From Flavipsychrobacter sp. (lineage in GTDB: Bacteria > Bacteroidota > Bacteroidia > Chitinophagales > Chitinophagaceae): a stretch of DNA of 64,000 bases. The translations under genes and the position numbers were made by a program. Shown here piece by piece: positions 44,410 through 53,055 of this stretch; positions within the stretch are counted from its first letter, which is position 1, and each line of letters opens with the position of its first letter. The stretch lies in the NCBI GenBank assembly GCA_021155965.1, contig JAJNBJ010000009.1, positions 53,173 to 117,172 on the forward strand, given 5' to 3'. The notes under the pieces are model-generated. The model was not told where the DNA came from. It saw nothing but the letters and a program-made list of their open reading frames with translations, and searched no databases.

Positions 44410-45583
44410 TTTTATCCTGCTTAGAATAGTTATGTTTTGTAGCTACCGATATCTTATTTGCTTTTCTCACCCTCAGCAACGACAGCACCTGGTAAAAAAT
44501 AAATTTCGGTATACCCCATAACGACTGCCAGATCACTCTCTCAGGCTTTGCTTCCACCAGTGCAATGATAAACCCTGCCACAAAGCAAGCAAAACCTGCC
44601 AACCACAAAACCATCGCCGGTATACTGATAAATAGATTTGCTGCAGCAAACATTACCGACAAAATCAGGAAAATAAACAGCGGCGGGCGTAGCAATACAA
44701 TGCCAAACAATAACCTGTTCCAATTAAATGTTATTATCCCCTTGAATACTAGTGAGAAGCCAAACTTAAAATAGCGGAACCATGTATTGATCCATCGTGC
44801 ACGTTGTTTCACCAATTGATCTGAAGCCCCGGTCTTTTCATCATACACTATTGCCTTATCTGTAAATGCAATGCGGTAAGCTCTCCGCACAATCTCGTAT
44901 TGCAACACTTTATCAAATCCTGCACCAACAATATCCAACCGCTCCAGGCATTCGCGGTATAAAGAGACTTTGAAAGCCATGCCCGACCCTGCCAGTGTTG
45001 CCGAAGACCCCAGCCTGAATAATACTTCCCCATCATAAAAGTGATAGTACATATCCCTGGCTGCATCCAGGCAGGCATACATAGTATCCAGGTTCTTGGC
45101 TTTCCTGATGCCCTGCACGGCTGAGTAGCCTTTATCAAAGCACTTATTGAGCTCATTCAAATAATCCGGGTCAACAAGGTTATCTGAATCAATAATAGTT
45201 AACAGTTCATGTTCCCTTCTAAAATTGCGAATAGCATAGAAGTGAGATCTTGTATTGCTGCCCAGTGTCTCTGGGGGGCGGAGTACCACTACCCTCTCAT
45301 CAGCAAACTTCAGGTTAGAGATATCGCATTTATCTGCAACAATATAGATAATGTAGTTGCTGTATTTAAGTTTTTGGATGGACTCAACCACCATTGGCAG
45401 AAAATCTGTTTGTTCGTAGGCAGTTACAATTATTGCATAGTCATATTCCTTGCCGGCAGTTACACTTTTATTCCGCCCCCTGAAAATAATATATAACAAG
45501 AACAAAACTAAAGGCAGTACAAGGTTGTACCCGATCAGTATTTGAAGAAAAATCCAAATGCCGTTAAGAATTGCCGCAGTCAT
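44402..45583 (-). CDS. Processive-type membrane family 2 glycosyltransferase
   Basis: The 393-residue protein has an N-terminal helix, a GT-A domain (YAIIVTAYEQTDFLPMVVES, IIYIVADKCD, ELLTIIDSDNLVDPDYL, GSGMAFKVSLYRECLER) and a QLVKQRARW motif matching the QxxRW signature of processive transferases, followed by about four helices. It probably extends the lipid-linked unit at the membrane. It lies 39 bases downstream of the Wzc-like gene on the same strand. Confidence 0.88.
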   Translation of the reverse strand: MTAAILNGIWIFLQILIGYNLVLPLVLFLLYIIFRGRNKSVTAGKEYDYAIIVTAYEQTDFLPMVVESIQKLKYSNYIIYIVADKCDISNLKFADERVVVLRPPETLGSNTRSHFYAIRNFRREHELLTIIDSDNLVDPDYLNELNKCFDKGYSAVQGIRKAKNLDTMYACLDAARDMYYHFYDGEVLFRLGSSATLAGSGMAFKVSLYRECLERLDIVGAGFDKVLQYEIVRRAYRIAFTDKAIVYDEKTGASDQLVKQRARWINTWFRYFKFGFSLVFKGIITFNWNRLLFGIVLLRPPLFIFLILSVMFAAANLFISIPAMVLWLAGFACFVAGFIIALVEAKPERVIWQSLWGIPKFIFYQVLSLLRVRKANKISVATKHNYSKQDKNG

Positions 45584-45622
45584 AAACTCTTTTGATCTTT
45601 CTTAAAATACCAGGCCAGCAAT

Positions 45623-47860
45623 TTAACTCGTTGTTTTATTCAATATCCAGCCAATGAATTTGCTTTCCATCGATTTGAGATAAAGTATCTGCTCTTTCAT
45701 ATCGTTGGTGATGCTGGTATTGGCCTCATATACACAAAGCACCCTGTCACCCACCACTATCCACTCTTTCGACTGGTTAAGTGTAGAAAGTGCAGACGCC
45801 TCTATGAATATAATATCATATACATCCTTCAATTCAAGTATCTTCTGCTCTATTTCAGCCTCAGTATTTATTTCAAACAGCGATACGTCCATTCCTTTAT
45901 TGCCAAGCACATTTACATTTCCATCTGCAGCAATCATGTCGAGTGATATTCTGCCCATCAGGTAGTCTTCTATGTAATACCTCGGCTGGGTCATTGTTGT
46001 TATGCCGGGGTTAAGGAAGTTACCATCTATCAGCAGTACCTTTTTATTCATCACCTGAAATGCACTCACCATGCTCAGGCAAATAAGCGTTTTGCCCTCA
46101 CCCTCTTCCAGGCTGGTTATTACCAGGTTGCGCCCACCCATCAATGCCATATTGATCTCGAAGCGGGTGGCACGTATCATTTTCTTAAATTCCGTGTTGA
46201 CAGGTGCAACCGGCGCAGGCGCAGCAAGCGCCTGTATCTCAGACTTCGCAGTGCCTATCATCTTCTTAAACTCCGTGTTGATGGGATTGGATGCATCAAT
46301 GGTCCACATCCGTTGCACATCTAGCAGGGAAGTTTTTATCCGTGGCAAAGCACCTAATACCCTTACCTCTGTTTTATTCACAAGGTCGTTAGGCGCCTGT
46401 ATCGAATCATCGAGGTAGAACAGGACGAACAGGATCAGCAGGTACAGTATAAAACACACAACGCCACTCAAGGCTACGAGGATTATTTTTTTGGAAGGCA
46501 ACTTTGTACCGGGCAGCGCCTGCTCTATCACCTTTATGGGCACTGTGGTGCTGAGCTGCATAGCGCTTTGGTTGTACCTGTTCAATATATCCAGGTATTC
46601 CTTGCCCGCCACTTCAATATCGGCCTGCATAGATTGTATTACAGCTTCATTGGGCGCAAGCGATTGCAACCTGTAGTTCAGGCTGCCAATAGAATTCTTA
46701 TATGCGCGGATACTGGCCTTAGCCAGTTCCATGTCCATTTCCAGTTTTAGCTTTTGGGCAATAAGTGTCTCCTTAGTATTGAGGGGGTTTACAATGTATT
46801 TATCAGTTGACTGATTAATTTTTTGTGCCAACACCTCCTTCATTGCATCCAGCTTTGTTTTTATGGCCGGGTCGAAGTTGCTCTTTATGTATTGGTCGTT
46901 GAGCATGTTCAGCTGCTGCTGCGTAGTTGTGATCTCCTGGTTTATCTGTGTCAGCTTTGCTTCCATGTACTGACGTTCCTGCTCAGTGAATTTCGCGTCT
47001 ATCGCTTTAATGGCGCCTTCGTTAGATTGCACTTCTTTTTCTGCCATTTCCAGGTTTGTTTCAAAGCTGGCTATCTGGCTGTATAGACTTTTCGCCTGGT
47101 CGCCTATATTCAGCACCCTGTTTTGTATCTTATAATTCTTCAGGCTGTCCAGCTTCGCATTCATACTGTCTTTTTTACTCAGCATCAGTTCGCGCAGGAA
47201 CTCTGTCGCTTTTACTTTATTCTGCTGGGTAACGAAAGAATAATAGCCGATGAACTCTTGGCACAACGTATTAACCACAAATGCCGACAATTTGGGATTA
47301 TCTGATTCATAGTACACATCAATAAAATCACTTGCTTCCACCCTATAAACCCTTACTTTGTCCCGCAAAGATTCGTAGTTATATTTCATTGATTTCAGCA
47401 ACTCGTTGAGACCATACTGGTCGTCATCTGTCAGCAAAAGAGATTGTTTAGCATTGTACATTCTGGTATAAACATCTATCGCATGCTGCTTTGCACTTGG
47501 GTTTGAAACAACGTCATTAAATAACTTGCTAGGCGTTCTGAAAGGGGTGCTGGTAGTAAGGTCATGCAGGATAAGCTGGTAAGACACCTGGTCGAAAACT
47601 ATCTTCAATTGCATGATCTGTGTAACGTTGCTGAATGTCTGGTTGATCTTTGCTTCGCCACCGTTGTCTCCGTTAAGTATCTGCTGTGCTAACTGAGACC
47701 CCGTACCTGCGGTAAGCCCTGCCGATAACCTGGACTGCGAATAATACAGGCTGGGTTGCTTCTTGGCAATAAAAAAAGTAATTGCCATTGCCGCTATGGG
47801 CAGGAAAATCAGCCCGTATTTATGCTTTTTGAGAACTTTAAAGAATTTGGTAAACTCCAT
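45623..47860 (-). CDS. Wzc/GumC-like polysaccharide co-polymerase with degenerate kinase domain
   Basis: The 745-residue protein has the Wzz layout: a first helix near residues 15-32, a long periplasmic coiled-coil region to about residue 435, and a second helix (IILVALSGVVCFILYLLILF). A C-terminal BY-kinase-like ATPase follows. Walker A is present (EEGEGKT, ~585-591). Walker A' reads LLIDGNFLNP and lacks the second Asp, Walker B reads IIFIEAS with Glu for Asp, and there is no Tyr-rich tail. The kinase may be inactive or only bind nucleotide. Before the ATPase the segment NTEFKKMI occurs twice, from an internal duplication (about 46178-46281). The gene overlaps the TolC-like gene by one base. 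It would control chain length and export. Confidence 0.88.
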   Translation of the reverse strand: MEFTKFFKVLKKHKYGLIFLPIAAMAITFFIAKKQPSLYYSQSRLSAGLTAGTGSQLAQQILNGDNGGEAKINQTFSNVTQIMQLKIVFDQVSYQLILHDLTTSTPFRTPSKLFNDVVSNPSAKQHAIDVYTRMYNAKQSLLLTDDDQYGLNELLKSMKYNYESLRDKVRVYRVEASDFIDVYYESDNPKLSAFVVNTLCQEFIGYYSFVTQQNKVKATEFLRELMLSKKDSMNAKLDSLKNYKIQNRVLNIGDQAKSLYSQIASFETNLEMAEKEVQSNEGAIKAIDAKFTEQERQYMEAKLTQINQEITTTQQQLNMLNDQYIKSNFDPAIKTKLDAMKEVLAQKINQSTDKYIVNPLNTKETLIAQKLKLEMDMELAKASIRAYKNSIGSLNYRLQSLAPNEAVIQSMQADIEVAGKEYLDILNRYNQSAMQLSTTVPIKVIEQALPGTKLPSKKIILVALSGVVCFILYLLILFVLFYLDDSIQAPNDLVNKTEVRVLGALPRIKTSLLDVQRMWTIDASNPINTEFKKMIGTAKSEIQALAAPAPVAPVNTEFKKMIRATRFEINMALMGGRNLVITSLEEGEGKTLICLSMVSAFQVMNKKVLLIDGNFLNPGITTMTQPRYYIEDYLMGRISLDMIAADGNVNVLGNKGMDVSLFEINTEAEIEQKILELKDVYDIIFIEASALSTLNQSKEWIVVGDRVLCVYEANTSITNDMKEQILYLKSMESKFIGWILNKTTS

Positions 47861-48519
47861 TATTTGATGGTTTCAAGTTTTGCGCCTATCAACTCTTCCA
47901 GGTTACTTTTAGCGATCAGGTAATTTCCCTCGGCCTGGATGCGCCCCTGCACGCCACCCGAATATGCTGTCAGCGCTCTGTTATATTCCTCAAACGGCAA
48001 TTCTCCTTTTTCGAATTTGTACTTCACATCCTTCACAGTGCTTTCCATTGTCTGCACATCTTTGTTCTTCCAGTTTAATGATGTTAATGCCACCACATAC
48101 TGGAAGTACCTTTGCTGTACTTGCGCTTCGATACTTAAAGTGTATTCATCCTTGCCCAGGTTTGTGACGTTCAATTCCTCCTTTGCAACTTTTACCTCGC
48201 CGGGCTTTTGTAAAATTGAACCTATGCTCACAGAAACACCTGTTTGAAATCCGCCAACAGCGCTTGCACCGGCTGCTGCGGGGTTAATTAAGTAAATGAA
48301 CGACACCAGGTTCAACCAATCCAGTTTAGCTTTCTTCACATTTAATTCTGATATCCTGATGGCATGGTCATACGCTTTCATTTTGGGATAATTAGCCTTT
48401 GCGGTGGCTATCAATTTTTCCAGCAACGGGTAGGAAACATCTCCCATCATCGACTCCTGCGCACTGCAAAAACCTACTGATAAACAAAACAAAACGAGGA
48501 AAGTATATCTATATATCAT
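47860..48519 (-). CDS. Half-length TolC-family-like export protein
   Basis: The 219-residue product has a signal peptide (FLVLFCLSVGFCSA) and one TolC-type repeat: LLEKLIATAKANYPKMKAYD, a helix ISELNVKKAKLDWLN, short strands, then the second long helix pair with VQQRYFQYVVALTSL and FEKGELPFEEYNRAL. Normal TolC proteins have two such halves (~420-480 residues). One half could assemble as a hexamer in place of a trimer. It heads the minus-strand run with the Wzc-like gene and no Wza-type exporter is in the locus, so it may be the outer-membrane or periplasmic export partner. Confidence 0.72.
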   Translation of the reverse strand: MIYRYTFLVLFCLSVGFCSAQESMMGDVSYPLLEKLIATAKANYPKMKAYDHAIRISELNVKKAKLDWLNLVSFIYLINPAAAGASAVGGFQTGVSVSIGSILQKPGEVKVAKEELNVTNLGKDEYTLSIEAQVQQRYFQYVVALTSLNWKNKDVQTMESTVKDVKYKFEKGELPFEEYNRALTAYSGGVQGRIQAEGNYLIAKSNLEELIGAKLETIK

Positions 48520-48729
48520 CCAGAGATATAATTACATTATTATTTCCTTTAAAATTAGGGTATATAACCCCTAAGTTGTTAACAAAGTTATTCACAGGCA
48601 TGTTAAATTGTTGATTTACAGCATAATAGTTTTGTTAATTTTATCTAATGTTGTGAATATCTTTTTAAATGCATTTTGATGAGAAAATAATACTATTTTT
48701 ATCATACCCATTAAAAGAGAAACGCGCAT

Positions 48730-49344
48730 ATGTCGGTAACGAGTATTATTAAGAATAATCCCAAGATAAAGAAGCTCGTACACCGCCTGTTGATCCCCAA
48801 AAATGAAGCAAGGCCGCGGGAATGGGTAAAAGTATTTATCAATCCGTTCATACATAAAAAAGGTAAAAAGTCCATTATCCGCGATAGCGTGCGGCTTGAT
48901 GTTCTCCCATTCAATAAGTTCGTTCTGGGGAAAGGCTCAGTGATCGAGGATTTTTGCACTATTAACAACGGCGTAGGTGATCTTTTCATTGGCGACAATA
49001 CACTGGTGGGCATGGGCAATGTGCTTATTGGCCCTGTAACCATAGGCAACAATGTGATACTTGCCCAAAACATTGTAATGAGCGGCCTCAATCATGAATA
49101 CAGGGATGTGCATGTCCCTATACGCTTCCAGGATGTGACCACACGTCAGATCATTATTGAAGATGATTGCTGGATAGCTGCGAACTCAGTAATTACCTCT
49201 GGCGTAACGGTGGGCAAACATAGTGTGGTAGCTGCAGGTTCAGTGGTAACCAAAGATGTGCCTTCTTTCTCAATAGTGGCCGGCAACCCTGCCAAGATTA
49301 TAAAACGATACGACGAAGCAACAAAAGAATGGGTGAAGTGCTAA
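48730..49344 (+). CDS. Hexapeptide-repeat acyltransferase
   Basis: The 204-residue protein forms a left-handed beta-helix: repeats such as LFIGDNTLVGMGNVLIGPVT and IGNNVILAQNIVMSG, a putative catalytic His in GLNHEYRDVHVPI, then IEDDCWIAANSVITSG and VVAAGSVVTKDVP, ending with the AGNPAKIIKRYDE signature of the LbetaH acetyltransferases (WbbJ/NodL type). It probably adds acetyl groups to sugar residues of the polymer, opposing the deacetylase at the other end of the locus. It diverges from the TolC-like gene across a 210-base AT-rich spacer. Confidence 0.9.
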   Translation: MSVTSIIKNNPKIKKLVHRLLIPKNEARPREWVKVFINPFIHKKGKKSIIRDSVRLDVLPFNKFVLGKGSVIEDFCTINNGVGDLFIGDNTLVGMGNVLIGPVTIGNNVILAQNIVMSGLNHEYRDVHVPIRFQDVTTRQIIIEDDCWIAANSVITSGVTVGKHSVVAAGSVVTKDVPSFSIVAGNPAKIIKRYDEATKEWVKC

Positions 49345-49354
49345 AAGGATCACC

Positions 49355-49573
49355 TTACATGTTCAGGTACTTCATGATCTCATAGACAACAAATGCAGGC
49401 CATACAATAGCCTTAAGAAAACCAATAACTCCTGCGCCAAACGTCGCGGCATGCTGCAAGTAATAGACCAGCGAACCGATAAATGCGAGGAAATATATGC
49501 CCCCGGATGCACCGGTTTTCACTCTTCTCCTATCGTTGTAAATAGTAGTTCGGGTACTGCCGTGCTGTTCCAT
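49355..49573 (-). CDS. Small membrane protein at the end of the nuo operon
   Basis: From the ATG at 49573 the product has 72 residues: a hydrophilic start (MEQHGSTRTTIYNDRRRVKT) and two hydrophobic segments (GIYFLAFIGSLVYYLQHAA; GVIGFLKAIVWPAFVVYEIM). An upstream ATG (49633) would add 20 residues that do not look conserved-like. I do not recognise a numbered family; similar small proteins with this RRRVKTGASGGIYFLAFIG look exist in bacteria. It follows the Pro/Ala-rich gene by 96 bases and may or may not be part of the nuo transcript. Confidence 0.65.
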   Translation of the reverse strand: MEQHGSTRTTIYNDRRRVKTGASGGIYFLAFIGSLVYYLQHAATFGAGVIGFLKAIVWPAFVVYEIMKYLNM

Positions 49574-49669
49574 TGTATGATATTTGAGCCAAAAGTACTT
49601 TGCAAATACCCGGGATAAAATGATGAGTATCATTAAAACCGGTGATACTTATCAATATGCAAAGCATCA

Positions 49670-50095
49670 TTATTTTTTCCAGTACCATTCATCCTCTTTC
49701 GGAGCTGCTTCCCGCTGCTTCCAATAATCAGAGGTAACCACAGCGCCATCAAAAGTTTTTAGCTCGCGATTGAAAACTGCATTGATGGGACTGAAGGTAA
49801 CATCCGTCACACCGACAGTATATGTATCGGGTGGAGGAGGGAGCGGCGGTTCCGGCGGGAGCGAGGGTGCTGCAGCCACTTCCGGTGCAGCGCCTTCGGC
49901 TGGTGGAGCTGCAGGTTTTGGCGCAGGCTTGGCAGCAACTTTAGGCGGCGGGCTTTTTGCCAAAACTACCTCAAAGCCGTTATGCTCCAGCAAACGCTTA
50001 ATAAAGTCAGTGCGCTCAGGAGTGCAATTTTTCTCTACGATGGCACATTTTACTTCGCCAATATCTTCGAATGCATGATTAGGATTAAGCGCCAT
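49670..50095 (-). CDS. Unknown protein with Pro/Ala-rich linker, behind nuoN
   Basis: The 141-residue product starts 9 bases after nuoN, so it is very probably co-transcribed with complex I. It has an N-terminal segment of ~50 residues (ALNPNHAFEDIGEVKCAIVE, RTDFIKRLLEHNGFEVVLA) that looks like a small alpha/beta domain. A ~45-residue linker rich in Pro, Ala and Lys follows, then a C-terminal piece with YTVGVTDVTFSPINAVFNR and a Trp-rich tail (EDEWYWKK). No signal peptide or helix spans a membrane. Its function is unknown; an accessory or regulatory subunit is possible. Confidence 0.75.
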   Translation of the reverse strand: MALNPNHAFEDIGEVKCAIVEKNCTPERTDFIKRLLEHNGFEVVLAKSPPPKVAAKPAPKPAAPPAEGAAPEVAAAPSLPPEPPLPPPPDTYTVGVTDVTFSPINAVFNRELKTFDGAVVTSDYWKQREAAPKEDEWYWKK

Positions 50096-50104
50096 TTCTG
50101 ATCA

Positions 50105-51511
50105 TTATCTTGTTACTGTACTAATATATTCAAACAATCCGCTAGCAAAACCTGTTGCCACTACGCCAATAAAGCATATTGCCAACGCTATCTTCATAGA
50201 ACTGCTGCCGTTCAATTTATCTATTGGCTGTTCATTGGCATCTATGAATATAGCTTTTACCACACGCAGGTAATAGAACAATGATATCACCATATTCAAC
50301 GCAGCAATGGACACCAGCCAGTAATTACCCTTTTCTGCACCGGCAGTTACCAGGAACATTTTGCCAAAGAACCCTGCCGTAGGCGGAATACCTCCCAGTG
50401 AGAAAAGGCATATAGCCATTACCCATGCCAGCGATTTATTGTTTGTATAAAAACCTTTATAGTCACTGATATTCTCTTTGCCTGTTTTTGCCGCCACCAA
50501 GGAAATAACACCAAACGCGCCAAGGTTAGAAAATGTATAAACAACAAGAAAGAAAATAGCAGACGATGCGCCTAAAGAGTTACCGGAAGATATACCCAGC
50601 AATATATACCCCACCTGGGAGATAGAGGAAAAAGCAAGGAAACGTTTAATATTATCTTGCCGTATAGCAAATAGGTTACCAAGAGTAATAGTGAGCAATA
50701 TAGAGAGGTACAGCATATTGTACCACGTAGTACCGTAATTACCAAACAATTGGAATAACGCAGTGATAAATATAAATACTATCGAGCCTTTAGAAATAAC
50801 AGATAAATATGCTGTGACCGGCACGGGTGCCCCCTCATAAACATCAGCCGTCCATAAGTGGAAGGGAACCGACGACAGTTTGAACGCAAACCCTGTAAAA
50901 GCAAAAATAAATGCCATTATCTGCAGCTTGCTAGTACCCAGTAATGGCGCCATCTCCTTAAAATCGAGTGTGCCGGTAGTGCCGTACAATATAGAGATAC
51001 CAAACAACAATATACATGATGCAAAAGCAGATGACAATATCATCTTAACTGCCGACTCTGAAGACTTTACTTTGTGCAGGTCGTAATTACATAATGCAGC
51101 AAGTGGTATTGTAGATAGCTCCAATCCTAAGTAGAACATCAGGAAGTTGCCGCTGGAGATCATAAAGTCCATACCTAGCAGCGTGCACAACAAAAGAATA
51201 TAAAACTCGAGCAGATGCTTATGCTCCTTCAACCAATCAAAAGCAAACAGGGAAATAATAAAAGTACCAAGGTTAAGAATATTCTTTTCAAGAAACAAAG
51301 TAGCATTAGTATGGAACATGCCATTGAACAACTCACCATCTTTATTAAGAAAAAAACCTGCAATTAGATTGACGAATAAAAGAAAATTGGTGACATGCAG
51401 CAAGGTGGTATTGGACTTCACCCCATCCCATATCTTCAGGAATAGCAGGATAAAGATGATAACCGTGAGTATCATCTCCGATTTCATTATTAATAAAAAC
51501 TCTGTTCCCAT
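50105..51511 (-). CDS. nuoN: NADH-quinone oxidoreductase-type subunit N
   Basis: The 468-residue antiporter-like subunit has ~14 helices and the family segments LFYLGLELSTIPLAAL, FAFKLSSVPFHLWTADVYEG and VGYILLGISSG. NuoN is one of three Mrp-like proton channels in the membrane arm, with the key Lys in the helix before the WTADVYEG loop. It starts 11 bases after the nuoM stop. Length and motifs are normal. Confidence 0.96.
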   Translation of the reverse strand: MGTEFLLIMKSEMILTVIIFILLFLKIWDGVKSNTTLLHVTNFLLFVNLIAGFFLNKDGELFNGMFHTNATLFLEKNILNLGTFIISLFAFDWLKEHKHLLEFYILLLCTLLGMDFMISSGNFLMFYLGLELSTIPLAALCNYDLHKVKSSESAVKMILSSAFASCILLFGISILYGTTGTLDFKEMAPLLGTSKLQIMAFIFAFTGFAFKLSSVPFHLWTADVYEGAPVPVTAYLSVISKGSIVFIFITALFQLFGNYGTTWYNMLYLSILLTITLGNLFAIRQDNIKRFLAFSSISQVGYILLGISSGNSLGASSAIFFLVVYTFSNLGAFGVISLVAAKTGKENISDYKGFYTNNKSLAWVMAICLFSLGGIPPTAGFFGKMFLVTAGAEKGNYWLVSIAALNMVISLFYYLRVVKAIFIDANEQPIDKLNGSSSMKIALAICFIGVVATGFASGLFEYISTVTR

Positions 51512-51522
51512 TTTCTGTTTCT

Positions 51523-53046
51523 TTATTTACCCACCACTCCTCTTGCAATATTATCCATTATTATCTGCGTATCCGGAGATATAAGGTCATTCAACCAGAA
51601 TGGTGCAATACCTATAGCCAATATGCTCACCAGCAATGTTACTGATGCCAGTTTCTCATTCCATGTCGCATCTCCAAAATGGCGGAATTCCTCATTTTTA
51701 ATCGGCCCCATTGCGGCGGCGCCCACCGCCCGCAATATATACACCGCCGTCACAACAATGGATGCACAAGCCAGTACTGTAGATACCCTATAAAAAGTAT
51801 CTACTCTTTGCCATGAACCTACAAATACGGTCATCTCAGCCACAAAACCACTAAGCCCGGGCAGACCTAATGAACACAGTCCCGCAAGTACGAATACAGT
51901 AATGATGAATGGAATAGTTTTCAGCAGCCCACCTAATTGTGCCACCTGACGGGTATGGGCGCGCTCATAGATCATGCCTATAGCGGCGAAGAAAAGAGCT
52001 GTCATTAAGCCGTGTGATACCATTTGCATCACCGCCCCGGTTATCGCCGTTTTGGTGAGCATACCTATACCAAATATCACAAAGCCGCAATGGCTGACCG
52101 ATGAATAGGCGTTGATGTACTTAAGGTCGGTTTGCATGAGCGTGGCAAATGCACCATATATAATGGCTATAGTAGACAACAGTATTATCACCCACGAGTA
52201 GTAGTGCGCAGCTTCCGGCATCAGGTAGGCAGCCACACGCAGGCAGCCATAGCCACCTAGCTTCATAGATATGCCCGCAAGGAACATAGATGCCGCCGTT
52301 GGTGCAGATGAGTGTCCATCGGGTGCCCATGTATGGAACGGGAACATGGCTGTGAATACACCAAAGCCCACAAACATGAGCGGGAAGATGAATTTCTGTG
52401 CCTCAATAGGTATGTGCATTCTCGATATCCTTAAAAGGTCGAATGTATGATAGCCATTGGCTGCTCCCGGATCAAGCACAGTTGTATTGAAATAAAGACA
52501 AAGCAACCCGATCAGCACCAACGCAGAGCCCCCCATTAGCATCAATGCCAGCTTCATGGCACTGTATTCTTTCTTGCCGCTGCCCCAAATACCTATCAGC
52601 AGGAACTTAGGTATTACCGCTACCTCAAGGAAGAAGAACATAGTAAACAGGTCAAGCGAAATGAAAAAGCCATAGGCTCCCAAACTAAGTAAAACAATAA
52701 GGAAGAAAAACTCTTTAGTGAGCTTAGTGATGTTCCATGATATGAGTATCCCCGTCATCACGACCACAGCAGTAAGCATGATCATAGCCACCGAAATACC
52801 ATCCACCCCCACATAGTATTCTATATTCAAGCCTTTGAACCATGCATGCCTGCTTTCATACAACATCTGGGAATGATTGCCTGCTGCACGTTGTCCCATG
52901 TAGTCAAACATCAATACAGACGAATAACCCAATTGAACTATCGAACCCAGCAATGCCATAAAGCGCACCTGCGCAGCATTGCTACACAGCAGCACTGCCA
53001 GCGCCGTTATTAAAGGAATAATTAAAAGGACTGATAAGTTGATCAT
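51523..53046 (-). CDS. nuoM: NADH-quinone oxidoreductase-type subunit M
   Basis: The 507-residue protein has ~14 helices with the NuoM signatures YYVGVDGISVAMI, MFFFLEVAVIPKFLLIG, FPFHTWAPDGHSSAPTA and VSHCGFVIFGIG. It is the central proton-channel subunit of the distal membrane arm. It begins 9 bases after nuoL. No truncation is apparent. Confidence 0.97.
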   Translation of the reverse strand: MINLSVLLIIPLITALAVLLCSNAAQVRFMALLGSIVQLGYSSVLMFDYMGQRAAGNHSQMLYESRHAWFKGLNIEYYVGVDGISVAMIMLTAVVVMTGILISWNITKLTKEFFFLIVLLSLGAYGFFISLDLFTMFFFLEVAVIPKFLLIGIWGSGKKEYSAMKLALMLMGGSALVLIGLLCLYFNTTVLDPGAANGYHTFDLLRISRMHIPIEAQKFIFPLMFVGFGVFTAMFPFHTWAPDGHSSAPTAASMFLAGISMKLGGYGCLRVAAYLMPEAAHYYSWVIILLSTIAIIYGAFATLMQTDLKYINAYSSVSHCGFVIFGIGMLTKTAITGAVMQMVSHGLMTALFFAAIGMIYERAHTRQVAQLGGLLKTIPFIITVFVLAGLCSLGLPGLSGFVAEMTVFVGSWQRVDTFYRVSTVLACASIVVTAVYILRAVGAAAMGPIKNEEFRHFGDATWNEKLASVTLLVSILAIGIAPFWLNDLISPDTQIIMDNIARGVVGK

Positions 53047-53055
53047 TACAATGTT

